Below are positions 41,926-50,967 of a stretch of DNA of 64,000 bases, piece after piece. The stretch covers positions 121,286-185,285 of the forward strand of contig NEWQ02000023.1 in assembly GCA_002869855.2 (NCBI GenBank), written 5' to 3'. The position numbers and the translations under genes were made by a program. The notes under the pieces were generated by a model. It did no database searches and was not told the DNA's origin. It worked only from the letters and a program-made list of their open reading frames with translations. This DNA is from Nitrospira sp. CG24D (GTDB taxonomy: Bacteria; Nitrospirota; Nitrospiria; Nitrospirales; Nitrospiraceae). Within the stretch, counting starts at the first letter, position 1, and every line of letters starts with the position of its first letter.

Positions 41926-42447
41926 GTGCTGAAGGAAAAGTACGGAAAAGAAATCGAGGAGATTCTCTCCCGATACCCGGTGAAGCGGTCGGCGCTGATT
42001 CCATTGCTGTATCTCGCGCAACGTGAGCATGGTTACATCACGGAAGCGGCGATGACGGAGATCGCCGGCTTACTGAAACTGACACCGCCGCAGGTGTATG
42101 AGACCGCGACCTTCTATACGATGCTGAACCTCAAAAAGGTCGGCACACACCATATCCAGGTGTGCAAATCCCTCATGTGTGCGCTGGTGGGGTCGGACAC
42201 CGTGATCGGCTGGATCAAGACCAAGCTCGGAATCGCTCCCGGCGAAACGACGGCCGACGGTCTGTTTACGCTGACCGCCGTCGAATGCCTGGCGGCCTGC
42301 GGCACCGCGCCGATGATGCAGATCAACGACGATTATTATGAACGGCTGACGGAAGAGAAGGTGGACAAGATCCTGGTGGATCTCCGGACCGCCGGAACCA
42401 GCCCGTTGAAAAGCGGCCCTTACATGTGGCCGGAATCGACGCGATAG
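41926..42447 (+). CDS. nuoE: NADH-quinone oxidoreductase subunit E
   Basis: The GTG at 41926 (VLKEKYGK) follows GGGGGGAGAAG and gives 173 residues. The longer ORF-track start would include the stem-loop repeat and is rejected. Cluster N1a ligands are in VCKSLMCAL and ECLAACGTAPMM (pattern C-x4-C ... C-x3-C). LIPLLYLAQREHGYITEAAM is the usual NuoE N-terminal helix region. It is part of the NADH-oxidising module with NuoF and NuoG. Confidence 0.94.
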   Translation: MLKEKYGKEIEEILSRYPVKRSALIPLLYLAQREHGYITEAAMTEIAGLLKLTPPQVYETATFYTMLNLKKVGTHHIQVCKSLMCALVGSDTVIGWIKTKLGIAPGETTADGLFTLTAVECLAACGTAPMMQINDDYYERLTEEKVDKILVDLRTAGTSPLKSGPYMWPESTR

Positions 42448-42464
42448 ACGTCTCGAATAACACT

Positions 42465-43772
42465 ATGCCGAAATACGAACTCGTCCTTCTGAAAAATATG
42501 ATGCAGCCCGGATACACCGGGTCCTTGGCGGACTACGAAAAGACCGGCGGCTATCATGCCTTGCGCAACACGCTCGGGAAAATCGCTCCGACCGACGTGA
42601 CCACCACGGTCATGAAGTCCGGTCTGCGCGGCCGGGGCGGCGCCGGCTTCCCGACCGGCGTGAAGTGGGGATTTCTCCCGAAAGATTATCAAGGCCCGCG
42701 CTATCTCTGCTGCAACGCCGACGAAAGCGAACCCGGAACGTTTAAGGACCGGCAGCTCATGGAGCGGGATCCGCACCAGCTGCTCGAGGGCATTGTCCTG
42801 GCCGGCTATGCGATCGGCGCCCAATCCGCCTACATTTATATCCGCGGCGAGATGGTCCTCGGGTCCAAAATCCTGGAACGAGCCATCGGGGAAGCCCGCG
42901 CCGCCGGATACATCGGCAAGAACATCCTTGGAACCGGTATCACGGTGGACGTCTGGGTCCATCGCGGCGCCGGCGCCTACATCTGCGGAGAAGAAACGGC
43001 ACTGCTCGAATCGCTGGAAGGCAAGCGCGGCCTGCCGCGGGTGAAGCCGCCGTTTCCGGCCACCCATGGCCTCTACAACAAACCGACCGTCGTCAACAAC
43101 GTGGAGACACTGGCCAATCTGCCGCACATTCTTTCCCGCGGACCGGAATGGTTCGCTTCCATCGGCTCGCCACCCAAGAGCACCGGCACCAGGGTCTTCT
43201 GTGTCAGCGGCCATGTGAAACGTCCCGGTAACTATGAATTGCCGATGGGTGTGACGATTCGTGAGCTGGTGTTCGAACATGCCGGGGGCATGCGGTCGGA
43301 CAAGCCGTTGAAAGCCTTTATCCCGGGCGGGGCTTCCGCCCCCTTCCTGACGCCTGATCACCTGGATGTGAAACTGGATTTTGAATCAGTCGCAGCGGCC
43401 GGCTCGATGCTGGGCTCCGGCGGGGTCACGGTCATGGAAGAAGGCACCAGCATGGTCTGGGCCGCCCTCCGGTTGATGGAATTTTTCTATCACGAGTCCT
43501 GCGGCAAGTGCAGTCCCTGCCGGGAAGGCAGCTCCTGGCTCGTGCAGACCATGCGCCGGATTATGGCCAAGCGCGGCCAGATGCAAGACCTTGAAACGCT
43601 GACAGATCTGTGCAAGAACATCGCCGGCCGCACAGTTTGCGCCTTCGGCGATGCCGAGGTCTCGCCGATCATGAGCACGCTGAAACATTGGCGGCATGAA
43701 TACGTGACCCTCATTCACGAAGCCGAAGCGGCCAATTTGATCCGCCCGGAATCCGTAGGAACCAGGCACTGA
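42465..43772 (+). CDS. nuoF: NADH-quinone oxidoreductase subunit F
   Basis: The start MPKYELV at 42465 is preferred to the GTG at 42426 that overlaps nuoE, giving 435 residues. The NADH and FMN sites are GRGGAGFPTGVKWGF and CNADESEPGTFKDR; the SLBB-like part follows (RVFCVSGHVKRPGNYE). The N3 cluster Cys are in ESCGKCSPCREG plus a later RTVCAFGDAE. It accepts hydride from NADH and feeds the Fe-S chain. Confidence 0.95.
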   Translation: MPKYELVLLKNMMQPGYTGSLADYEKTGGYHALRNTLGKIAPTDVTTTVMKSGLRGRGGAGFPTGVKWGFLPKDYQGPRYLCCNADESEPGTFKDRQLMERDPHQLLEGIVLAGYAIGAQSAYIYIRGEMVLGSKILERAIGEARAAGYIGKNILGTGITVDVWVHRGAGAYICGEETALLESLEGKRGLPRVKPPFPATHGLYNKPTVVNNVETLANLPHILSRGPEWFASIGSPPKSTGTRVFCVSGHVKRPGNYELPMGVTIRELVFEHAGGMRSDKPLKAFIPGGASAPFLTPDHLDVKLDFESVAAAGSMLGSGGVTVMEEGTSMVWAALRLMEFFYHESCGKCSPCREGSSWLVQTMRRIMAKRGQMQDLETLTDLCKNIAGRTVCAFGDAEVSPIMSTLKHWRHEYVTLIHEAEAANLIRPESVGTRH

Positions 43773-43776
43773 CATT

Positions 43777-46446
43777 ATGCCAAATACGTCAGCAGAAACA
43801 GTTCGGGTCACGATCGACGGCCATACGGTCAGCGTGCCGAAAGGCACCTTGCTGATCGAAGCCGCGCGGCGCGTCGGCGCGATGATTCCGCACTTCTGCT
43901 ATCACCCCAAGCTCAAGCCGGACGCCAACTGCCGCATGTGTTTGGTCGAAGTCGAAAAGATGCCCAAGCTGCAAACGGCCTGTAGTACGCCGGTCACAGA
44001 AGGCATGAGCGTCCGTACCGCCACGACGGTGGTGAACGACGCCCATAAATCCGTGTTGGAATTCATTCTCGCGAATCATCCGTTGGACTGCCCCGTCTGC
44101 GACCAGGGCGGAAAATGCGACCTGCAAGACTTCTCTCATGAGTACACCGCGACGACGAGCCGGTTCGCCGAAACGAAGCGCATATTCCAGAAAGAATATT
44201 TCAGCCCGTTGATCGAAACCCAGATGAACCGTTGCGTGCAGTGCCTGCGCTGCGTCCGGTATTGCGATGAGGTCATGGATGTGAAAGCCCTGGCCCCGGT
44301 CGGCCGCGGGACCATGACGGAGATCAAGCACTTCGGCGCCCATCCGCTGGACTGCGAGTTCTGCGGAGGCTGCGTGCAGATCTGCCCGGTCGGCGCGATC
44401 ACTAGCCGCCTGTCCATGTATGAATACCGTCCCTGGATGCTGAAACGCGCCGAGACGATCTGCGGTTATTGCGGCGACGGCTGCCAGATCACCGTCCAGA
44501 CTAAGAACAATGATTTGATCGAAGTGAACTCCGCCTACGGCGCCGGACGGAACAACGGCGATCTCTGCGCCAAAGGGTTCTTCGGTTTTCACGCCACCAG
44601 CCATCCCGAGCGGCTCACGCATCCCTTGATCCGCCAAAACGGCACCCTGGTGCAAACCACCTGGGAAGAGGCGCTGGAGTTCATTGCCGAGCAAGCCGGC
44701 CGGATCAAGCAGGCGCATGGCGGCCAGGCTTTCGGAGGGCTGATTACCGGCCGCTGCACGAATGAGGAGCTGTATCTCTTCCAGAAATTCATGCGGCTAA
44801 CTCTCGGCACTAACCATCTCGACAGCAGCGCCCGGTACGGCCAGATGAACAGCGTACAGGCTATGCGCCGGGTGCAGGGCACCCATCGCTGGACCGTGAC
44901 CTTCGAAGATCTTGGAACCGCCGACGTCCTGTTACTGGTCGGAACGAACATCACCGAAACGAATCCGATCACCGGCCTTGCGATCAAGGAAGCGGTCAAG
45001 AAACGCCAGGCGACGCTCATTACTATCGAATCGCTGCTGCCGGCGATCGGCACAATCAGCAACATCGTGAATCTGTCGCAACACCATTTCTGCGTGTCAC
45101 CCACGCTGTTCCGCACTGCTATCCTCGGCTTGGAGAAGGCGGCGGTCGAGCAGAACCTGGTCGCCGCCGACCTGACGCAACAACAACCAGGCTTTGTGAC
45201 CGCCGTCACTGCGCGGCTGCAACAATTGTCCTGGCAGGAGATCCAGGCCGCGACGGGTGCGGGCCAGGAAGCCTACGCCGCCGCCGCGCTGGCGCTGGCC
45301 AAAGGAAAGCGCCTCGTCGTCGTCACAGGACAGGGCCTCTTGCGCAGCGAGCAGGGCTATGCCGGCGCCATGAATCTGCTCGATCTGCTGCTCCTCCTGG
45401 GCAAACTTGATCAGCCAGGCTGCGGGCTGGCTCCGCTGGCGGAAGAAAACAACGACCAGGGCGCGATTGAAATGGGCGCAGTCGCCGAATTTCTGCCGGG
45501 CCCCGTCGACATGACCGACAAGAGCGGACGGGATCGGGTGCTGGACATTTGGAAAGAAGCACCGCCGGCAACTGAAGGCCTGGCGCTGGTCGAGATGCTG
45601 GCCCGCGCCAAATCAGGCCAGCTCAAAGCAATGTTTATTGTCGGCGAAAATCCCATGACCAGCCTGCCGGCTCCGCTGCATGTGCGCGAGTCGCTTGAAC
45701 AATTGGACCTGCTGGTCTGCCAGGAACTCTTCCTGACGGATACCGCCGCGCTGGCCCATGTCGTCCTGCCGGTCTGTTCGTCGCTCGAAAAAGACGGTAC
45801 CTTCACCAATACGGAAGGCCACGTCCAGGCTGTTCGGCAGACTGTCGAACCGGCCGGCGAATCCCGCCCGGACTGGGAAATCTTCTCGGCCCTCTCGGGG
45901 CTGCTCGGCGCACCGCTGGACTATACCGAGAGCCGTGAGATCCTGAAGGAGATTCGGAGTCTCATCCCGGGATACGGCTCGTTAGGACCGGCTCCGCTCC
46001 CCGCGAAAGTGGATCGCGCGACGATGGACCGCTATCTCAGCCAGGGCTTTGAACGCGATCTCGCCGGGCGCTATCAGATGCCGCGCACCCCGTCCCGTCC
46101 GGACGGGACCGTCCAGATTGAACTCGTGCAGAGCCTGTTCCATTCGGGCAAGTTGTCGACCAAGTCCAAGGGGCTGATCCAAATCGAAGGCCGGAGTTCC
46201 TTGCGTATCAGTCCACGCGATGCCGCTCGTTTTGCCCTGGTCGACGGCAACCGCGTCCGCCTCTCCAATTCGCAGGGCGAGGTCACCGCGGAAGTTAAAG
46301 TCGCGGACCGGGTGCCGGAAGGCCATGCCTGGTTCCCGGACCATTTCAGTCAGGAAGTGAACAAACTGTTTGCCTGTGTCATTGATACCGAGACCAAGGT
46401 GCCGTATATCCGGACGACCTCCGTCTCGATGGTGAAAGTGTCGTGA
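43777..46446 (+). CDS. nuoG: NADH-quinone oxidoreductase subunit G
   Basis: The 889-residue protein has, in order, a 2Fe-2S domain (FCYHPKLKPDANCRMCLVEV, TACSTPV), a His-Cys segment (HPLDCPVCDQGGKCDLQ), a 4Fe-4S ferredoxin part (CVQCLRCVRYCDEV, CEFCGGCVQICPVGA), a further 4Fe-4S site of the formate-dehydrogenase type (CGYCGDGCQITV ... DLCAKGF) and a molybdopterin-oxidoreductase-like region without cofactor. The extra N7-type cluster motif is present. It carries electrons from NuoF/E towards NuoI and starts 4 nt after nuoF. Confidence 0.95.
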   Translation: MPNTSAETVRVTIDGHTVSVPKGTLLIEAARRVGAMIPHFCYHPKLKPDANCRMCLVEVEKMPKLQTACSTPVTEGMSVRTATTVVNDAHKSVLEFILANHPLDCPVCDQGGKCDLQDFSHEYTATTSRFAETKRIFQKEYFSPLIETQMNRCVQCLRCVRYCDEVMDVKALAPVGRGTMTEIKHFGAHPLDCEFCGGCVQICPVGAITSRLSMYEYRPWMLKRAETICGYCGDGCQITVQTKNNDLIEVNSAYGAGRNNGDLCAKGFFGFHATSHPERLTHPLIRQNGTLVQTTWEEALEFIAEQAGRIKQAHGGQAFGGLITGRCTNEELYLFQKFMRLTLGTNHLDSSARYGQMNSVQAMRRVQGTHRWTVTFEDLGTADVLLLVGTNITETNPITGLAIKEAVKKRQATLITIESLLPAIGTISNIVNLSQHHFCVSPTLFRTAILGLEKAAVEQNLVAADLTQQQPGFVTAVTARLQQLSWQEIQAATGAGQEAYAAAALALAKGKRLVVVTGQGLLRSEQGYAGAMNLLDLLLLLGKLDQPGCGLAPLAEENNDQGAIEMGAVAEFLPGPVDMTDKSGRDRVLDIWKEAPPATEGLALVEMLARAKSGQLKAMFIVGENPMTSLPAPLHVRESLEQLDLLVCQELFLTDTAALAHVVLPVCSSLEKDGTFTNTEGHVQAVRQTVEPAGESRPDWEIFSALSGLLGAPLDYTESREILKEIRSLIPGYGSLGPAPLPAKVDRATMDRYLSQGFERDLAGRYQMPRTPSRPDGTVQIELVQSLFHSGKLSTKSKGLIQIEGRSSLRISPRDAARFALVDGNRVRLSNSQGEVTAEVKVADRVPEGHAWFPDHFSQEVNKLFACVIDTETKVPYIRTTSVSMVKVS

Positions 46447-46491
46447 GAAAACTGTGTCGATGTTGACGGTCGCTAATCCAGGGGTGTCATC

Positions 46492-47568
46492 GTGACTGAA
46501 CTCAGCTTGCGTCTCGCTGTCTCGCTCGCACAAATCGCCGCGGTCATGGGCATTGTGATGCTCACCGTGATGATCCTGACGCTCGCCGAGCGGAAAGTGC
46601 TCGGATGGATGCAGGATCGGATGGGCCCCATGGAAGTCGGCCCCTACGGCATCCTCCAGCCGATCGCCGACGGCCTGAAACTCTTCTTCAAAGAAGACAT
46701 CGTCCCGGCCGGCGCCAACAAGTTCATGTTCAGCCTCGCGCCGATTCTGGCGATGGTGCCGGCCATGATCGGCTTTGCGGTCATTCCCTTCGGCCCGAAT
46801 GAAACCATCCAGTTGTTCGGGATGACCATCAAACCCTTCGTCATCAGCGATATCAATATCGGCGTGCTTTATATCCTGGCCTTTGCCTCGATCGGCGCCT
46901 ACGGCATCATCCTGGGCGGCTGGGCCTCCAACAGCAAATACTCGCTGCTCGGCGGACTGCGGTCGGCCGCGCAGATCATCAGTTACGAATTGAACGTCGG
47001 CCTGGCCATCGTGGGCGTCCTGATCATGTCCGGCTCGCTCAGCCTGGTGAAAATCACCGACGCCCAGGCGGGCGGCTTCTGGCATTGGTATGTGTTCGCC
47101 TTTCCGGCTCCGCAGATCTTCGCATTCGTCGTCTACGTGATTTCAGCCGTCGCGGAAACGAACCGCGTCCCCTTCGACCTGCCCGAAGCCGAGAGCGAGC
47201 TGGTAGCCGGTTTCTTCACCGAATACAGCGGCATGCGCTTCGCCTTTTTCTTCATCGCGGAATACGCCAACATGGTGCTGGTGTCCTGCGTCGCCGCGGC
47301 CCTGTTCCTCGGCGGATGGAATGCCCCCTATCCCGGCACGATCCTCGCCCATATCGGCCTGGAGTCCTTCGCCTGGATCGAAGGAGTGGCCTGGTTCACC
47401 GTGAAAGTGTACGGGTTCCTGTTCCTGTTCTTCTGGCTGCGCGCCACGCTTCCGCGTTTGCGCTACGATCAATTGATGAAGTTCGGCTGGAAAGTGATGC
47501 TCCCGATCGCGTTGGCCAACATCGTGGTGACGGCCATCGCCATGTACATCTATAATCAGTTCAAATAA
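46492..47568 (+). CDS. nuoH: NADH-quinone oxidoreductase subunit H
   Basis: The 358-residue protein has eight membrane helices. The signature AERKVLGWMQDRMGPMEVGPYGILQPIADGLKLFFKED is followed by SKYSLLGGLRSAAQIISYELNVGLAIV and ETNRVPFDLPEAESELVAGFFTEYSGMRFA, the quinone-chamber loops. It connects the peripheral arm to the proton pumps. GTG start. The charged row at the quinone entrance (EAESELVAG) is intact. Confidence 0.95.
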   Translation: MTELSLRLAVSLAQIAAVMGIVMLTVMILTLAERKVLGWMQDRMGPMEVGPYGILQPIADGLKLFFKEDIVPAGANKFMFSLAPILAMVPAMIGFAVIPFGPNETIQLFGMTIKPFVISDINIGVLYILAFASIGAYGIILGGWASNSKYSLLGGLRSAAQIISYELNVGLAIVGVLIMSGSLSLVKITDAQAGGFWHWYVFAFPAPQIFAFVVYVISAVAETNRVPFDLPEAESELVAGFFTEYSGMRFAFFFIAEYANMVLVSCVAAALFLGGWNAPYPGTILAHIGLESFAWIEGVAWFTVKVYGFLFLFFWLRATLPRLRYDQLMKFGWKVMLPIALANIVVTAIAMYIYNQFK

Positions 47569-47582
47569 GACCGCCAAAGACT

Positions 47583-48143
47583 ATGGCCCAGGCAACGACC
47601 AGAGAGCGCTTCATCGACTGGCTCAAGACCATGACGTTCTATGAACTCCTGGTTGGCATGAAGGCCACGATGTCGCATCTCATTCACTACAAGCCCATCA
47701 CACTGCAATACCCGCATGAGAAGCGGACCCTGCCGGATAACTATCGCGGCATGCTTGCGCTCCTGCGCTACGACGATGGAACCGAGAAGTGCGTCGGGTG
47801 CGACCTCTGCGAAGCCGCCTGTCCGTCGCGCGTGATTCGCGTGGTGAGCGCGGAAATTCCAGGGGAGCCCACGAAGCGCTACTCCAAAGAATATTACATG
47901 GACATGACCCGCTGCCTGTTTTGCGGCATGTGCGTCGATGCCTGCCCCGTCGATGCCCTGGGCATGACCAAGGAGTTCGAATGGGCGGTCTATGACAAGC
48001 GTGACCTCCAGTTGAACAAACAACAACTGCTCGCCATCGGCGACCGGTCGTTCCCTGTTCGCGAGAAGCGCCTGGAGCTCCAGCACCCGAACGTCGCCTT
48101 CTTCAATGTGGCGTTTCAGCACGTGCCGCAGAAACCGAATTGA
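47583..48143 (+). CDS. nuoI: NADH-quinone oxidoreductase subunit I
   Basis: The 186-residue protein has two 4Fe-4S ferredoxin motifs, CVGCDLCEAACPSRV and CLFCGMCVDACPVDAL, that bind clusters N6a and N6b. The N-terminal amphipathic region (MTFYELLVGMKATMSHLI) anchors it to the membrane. It carries electrons from NuoG to NuoB. It starts 14 nt after nuoH. Confidence 0.95.
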   Translation: MAQATTRERFIDWLKTMTFYELLVGMKATMSHLIHYKPITLQYPHEKRTLPDNYRGMLALLRYDDGTEKCVGCDLCEAACPSRVIRVVSAEIPGEPTKRYSKEYYMDMTRCLFCGMCVDACPVDALGMTKEFEWAVYDKRDLQLNKQQLLAIGDRSFPVREKRLELQHPNVAFFNVAFQHVPQKPN

Positions 48144-48243
48144 GGCCGGGCCATTGATGGGGCCCCGGCTCTCACACGGAGACGCCGGGCTGTGATGAAC
48201 CTGTGCCCGTCACATGACAGAGCACGGTCCTAGAGGAAAAGAC

Positions 48244-48756
48244 GTGGATCATTTGTTTTTCGGATATTTCGCCGGTGTGATCGCCCTCACGGCCGTGCTC
48301 GTCGTGGCGTTCAGAAACCCGGTTTACAGCGCCCTCTCGCTGCTCATCATGTTTTTCCACGTCGCGGGGCTGTACGTGACGCTGCACGCCGAATTTCTGG
48401 CCGCCGTTCAGGTCATTGTGTATGCCGGCGCCATCCTGGTCCTCTACCTCTTCGTCGTCATGCTGCTCAACCTCAAAACGGACGATCGCTATCATAGTCA
48501 ATGGCGGGCCGCCGCATTTGTCGGCGGACCCTTGCTCATCGAGTTCCTCGTGTTGCTGGCCGGCAGCTTGGCCGCCCCGCCAGCTGCGGCACCCCGGGTG
48601 GATATCGAGACAGGGGACAACACGCTGGCCATCGGAGAAACGCTCTTTTCGACCTACCTGTTTCCGTTTGAAGTGGCCTCGCTCATTCTACTGGTGGCGA
48701 TGATCGGCGCCATCGTTCTGGCGAAGCGAGAGGTCCCGGAGACGCCGGCGTCATGA
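48244..48756 (+). CDS. nuoJ: NADH-quinone oxidoreductase subunit J
   Basis: The GTG at 48244 follows AGAGGAAAAGAC and gives 170 residues; the upstream ATG at 48214 lacks a ribosome binding site. The membrane helices are [37 protein letters not shown] (with the conserved helix break), [22 protein letters not shown] and the C-terminal [20 protein letters not shown]. Its stop overlaps nuoK by 4 nt. It is part of the E-channel next to NuoK. Confidence 0.93.
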   Translation: MDHLFFGYFAGVIALTAVLVVAFRNPVYSALSLLIMFFHVAGLYVTLHAEFLAAVQVIVYAGAILVLYLFVVMLLNLKTDDRYHSQWRAAAFVGGPLLIEFLVLLAGSLAAPPAAAPRVDIETGDNTLAIGETLFSTYLFPFEVASLILLVAMIGAIVLAKREVPETPAS

Positions 48757-49058
48757 CCATCCCGATTACCTACTATCTCGTCTTGAGCGCCATCGTCTTT
48801 CTGACGGGGCTGGTGGGCGTGCTCATCCGTCGCAACATCATCGCCATTCTGTTGTCGGTGGAATTGATGCTGAACGCCACGAACATCAACTTCGTGGCCT
48901 TCTCCGAGCATCTGCACGATCTTGGCGGACAGGTTTTTGTCTTTTTCGCGCTCACCGTGGCTGCCGCCGAAGTGGCGGTCGGATTGGCGATCATCATCGC
49001 TCTGCACCGGGCCAAAGACACGATCAACGTCGAACAGTTCAATTTGCTGAAATGGTAA
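48753..49058 (+). CDS. nuoK: NADH-quinone oxidoreductase subunit K
   Basis: The 101-residue protein has three membrane helices. Helix 2 holds the conserved Glu in [22 protein letters not shown], and helix 3 the second one in [17 protein letters not shown]; both take part in proton transfer. It overlaps nuoJ by 4 nt. Confidence 0.95.
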   Translation: MTIPITYYLVLSAIVFLTGLVGVLIRRNIIAILLSVELMLNATNINFVAFSEHLHDLGGQVFVFFALTVAAAEVAVGLAIIIALHRAKDTINVEQFNLLKW

Positions 49059-49065
49059 CTCGACG

Positions 49066-50961
49066 ATGTATGCGCTGATCCCATTCCTCCCGCTGGCCGC
49101 CTTCCTCGTGCTGGGTCTGGCCGGCAACCGTATCAAGGAACGCGCGCACCTCGTCGCCGTGCCGGCGGTGGTCCTGTCGTGGCTCCTGTCCCTGTTCGCT
49201 TTTTTTGAAGTTGCCCAAGGCGCCCCAATCAGCCAGCCGCTCTATACCTGGCTGACGTCCGGCCATCTCGACATTCACATAGGACTCTATCTCGATCGTC
49301 TGACCGTCGTGATGCTCCTGCTGGTCACCACCGTCAGCTCGCTCGTCCACATCTACACGATCGGCTATATGCACGGAGAAGCGGGCTATGCGCGCTTTTT
49401 CAGCTACATTGCCTTGTTCACCTTCTCGATGCTGATGCTGGTGCTGGCCGATAATCTGCTGCAGCTCTTCATCTTCTGGGAGGCGGTCGGCCTCTGCTCC
49501 TACCTCTTGATCGGCCATTGGTATGAGCGCGCTCCGGCCTGCGCCGCCGCGACCAAAGCGTTTCTGGTCAACCGCGTGGGCGATTTCGGATTTATGCTGG
49601 GCCTCCTGCTCGTGTGGTACTCCTTCGGCTCGCTGAATTATCTGGATATTTTCCCTGCGGCCCATGAAGCGGCCAACCTGACCATGAACCTGTTGGGCCC
49701 CTTCGGCGGAACCTGGGATGTGTCGGTGTTCACCGTCATCTGCCTGTTGTTGTTTACCGGAGCCATCGGCAAGTCGGCACAAGTGCCGTTGCATGTCTGG
49801 TTGCCGGATGCGATGGAAGGCCCAACGCCCATCTCCGCATTGATCCATGCCGCCACAATGGTGACCGCCGGTGTCTTCATGGTATCCAGATTGGCTCCCC
49901 TGTATAACTTGTCCCCGACCGCCATGACCGTCGTCGCGCTGGTCGGGGCTGCGACGATGGTGCTCGGCGCCTCGATCGCATTGACTCAGACCGACATCAA
50001 ACGTGTGGTCGCCTACTCGACTGTCAGTCAACTCGGCTACATGGTCATGGCCTGCGGCCTCGGCGCCTACAGCGCCGGCATGTATCACTTGCTCACGCAT
50101 GGCGCCTTCAAAGCCTTGCTCTTCCTGGGCTGCGGCTCCGTGATCATCGCGCTGCACCACGAGCAGGACATGCGGCACATGGGCGGCTTGAAGGACAAGC
50201 TCCCCGTGACCTACTGGACCTTCATCGTGGGTTCGCTGGCGCTGGCCGGATTTCCGTTGACTGCCGGCTTCTTCAGCAAGGATGATCTGCTGATCTCCGC
50301 CTGGTCATCCGGCCCGCTCGGGCAGGTGCTCACCGTGCTGGGATTGCTGACCGCCCTGATGACCGCGTTCTACAGCTTCAGGTTGGTCTTCGTCACCTTC
50401 TGGGGCCCCTCCCACGTCGATAAGAAACACGCCAAGCACGTGCATGAGCCGTCGAACACGATGACCTTTCCGCTGATCGTGCTGGCGATCTTGAGTATCG
50501 CGGCCGGCTACGTCGGGATCCCCGAATTTCTTGAGCCGGTGTTTGCCCATGGCGGAGCCGTAGCAGCCCATCATGGGGATGCTGGAATTGTGATCATGAT
50601 CGCGGCGACTCTCATGGGACTGACAGGGATTGCCGGAGCCTACTATGTATACGTATTGAATCCGCAGCTGCCGGATCAATTCGCCAACCGGTGGAAGACA
50701 TTGTACGAAGGCTCGCTGCACAAGTGGTATGTAGACGAGGCCTATGACCGCGCGTTCGTGAAGCCGACCTTTGCCGTAGCCGCCGACATGTGGAAGCGGA
50801 TCGATGTGGCCGTGATCGACGGCGCGGTGAACGGCATCGCGCGCGGGGTCGCCTGGGGCGGATGGCTGTTGCGCCTGGTTCAAAGCGGACAGACACAGCA
50901 CTATGCGCTCGCAATGGCGCTCGGCATGGTTATTCTGGTGACGGTCTTTTTGGTGTTCTGA
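49066..50961 (+). CDS. nuoL: NADH-quinone oxidoreductase subunit L
   Basis: The 631-residue antiporter-like subunit has about 16 membrane helices. The proton-channel core includes FWEAVGLCSYLLIGHWYE (key Glu), TKAFLVNRVGDFGFMLG, GKSAQVPLHVWLPDAMEGPTPISALIHAATMVTAGVFM (Lys and His residues) and SQLGYMVMACGLGAYSAGMYHLLTHGAFKALLFLG. The C-terminus carries the long lateral-helix region, including KWYVDEAYDRAFVKP. It is the most distal proton pump. Confidence 0.95.
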   Translation: MYALIPFLPLAAFLVLGLAGNRIKERAHLVAVPAVVLSWLLSLFAFFEVAQGAPISQPLYTWLTSGHLDIHIGLYLDRLTVVMLLLVTTVSSLVHIYTIGYMHGEAGYARFFSYIALFTFSMLMLVLADNLLQLFIFWEAVGLCSYLLIGHWYERAPACAAATKAFLVNRVGDFGFMLGLLLVWYSFGSLNYLDIFPAAHEAANLTMNLLGPFGGTWDVSVFTVICLLLFTGAIGKSAQVPLHVWLPDAMEGPTPISALIHAATMVTAGVFMVSRLAPLYNLSPTAMTVVALVGAATMVLGASIALTQTDIKRVVAYSTVSQLGYMVMACGLGAYSAGMYHLLTHGAFKALLFLGCGSVIIALHHEQDMRHMGGLKDKLPVTYWTFIVGSLALAGFPLTAGFFSKDDLLISAWSSGPLGQVLTVLGLLTALMTAFYSFRLVFVTFWGPSHVDKKHAKHVHEPSNTMTFPLIVLAILSIAAGYVGIPEFLEPVFAHGGAVAAHHGDAGIVIMIAATLMGLTGIAGAYYVYVLNPQLPDQFANRWKTLYEGSLHKWYVDEAYDRAFVKPTFAVAADMWKRIDVAVIDGAVNGIARGVAWGGWLLRLVQSGQTQHYALAMALGMVILVTVFLVF

Positions 50962-50967
50962 GGTCTT